From an uncultured Ruaniaceae bacterium (GTDB lineage: Bacteria > Actinomycetota > Actinomycetes > Actinomycetales > Beutenbergiaceae), in the NCBI GenBank assembly GCA_938004115.1, contig CALKWS010000287.1:1-5307 (forward strand): a stretch of DNA of 5,307 bases, written 5' to 3'. Under the pieces are notes generated by a model, which made no database searches, was not told the DNA's origin, and worked only from the letters and a program-made list of their open reading frames with translations. The translations under genes and the position numbers were made by a program. Below are positions 5,307 through 5,307 of the stretch, piece after piece; the stretch's first letter is position 1; every line of letters begins with the position of its first letter.

Positions 5307-5307
5307 C

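Noticed and set aside
5263..5307. CRISPR array at the right edge
   Set aside because: Units are directly adjacent without spacers and too short; no cas genes are present.
1..5307. dif or parS sites associated with xerD and parA
   Set aside because: No stretch resembling an AT-rich dif core or the TGTTTCACGTGAAACA-type parS palindrome was seen.

Overview
The window is high-GC DNA (roughly 70% G+C by eye) with strong third-position G/C bias, frequent GTG starts and TAnnnT-type -10 elements close to start codons. Gene content and order point to an actinobacterial chromosome (Actinomycetota). Something like Micrococcales is plausible, but the genus cannot be fixed from this sequence alone.

Layout, read from the right edge leftward along the minus strand: (i) a noncoding leader of about 170 bp (5134-5307) with two kinds of short direct repeats and a candidate promoter; (ii) ctaB, protoheme IX farnesyltransferase, an integral-membrane enzyme of heme O/heme A synthesis; (iii) xerD, a tyrosine recombinase with a complete catalytic set, starting 5 nt after the ctaB stop. 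A convergent plus-strand gene for an Eis-like GNAT acetyltransferase (1896-3137) then separates this pair from (iv) a minus-strand cluster of an orphan ParA-type ATPase, scpA, and the first 12 codons of scpB, which runs off the left edge.

The parA-scpA-scpB cluster is compact: parA and scpA overlap by 17 nt, and scpA and scpB by 4 nt (ATGA). ScpA and ScpB are the kleisin and kite subunits of the SMC condensin complex, ParA is a segregation ATPase, and XerD (with XerC) resolves chromosome dimers. The window is therefore mostly a chromosome organisation and segregation locus, with a respiratory heme gene attached upstream. In many actinobacteria xerD, parA, scpA and scpB lie in the same order and orientation. 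Here an opposite-facing acetyltransferase splits them.

The 130-bp divergent region between parA and the acetyltransferase gene is the richest regulatory stretch. It carries a well-spaced promoter that would make parA leaderless, a candidate leaderless promoter for the acetyltransferase, and two short perfect dyads. I see no CRISPR array, insertion sequence, RNA gene or obviously new multi-gene system. The notable points concern gene order, translation signals and repeats.
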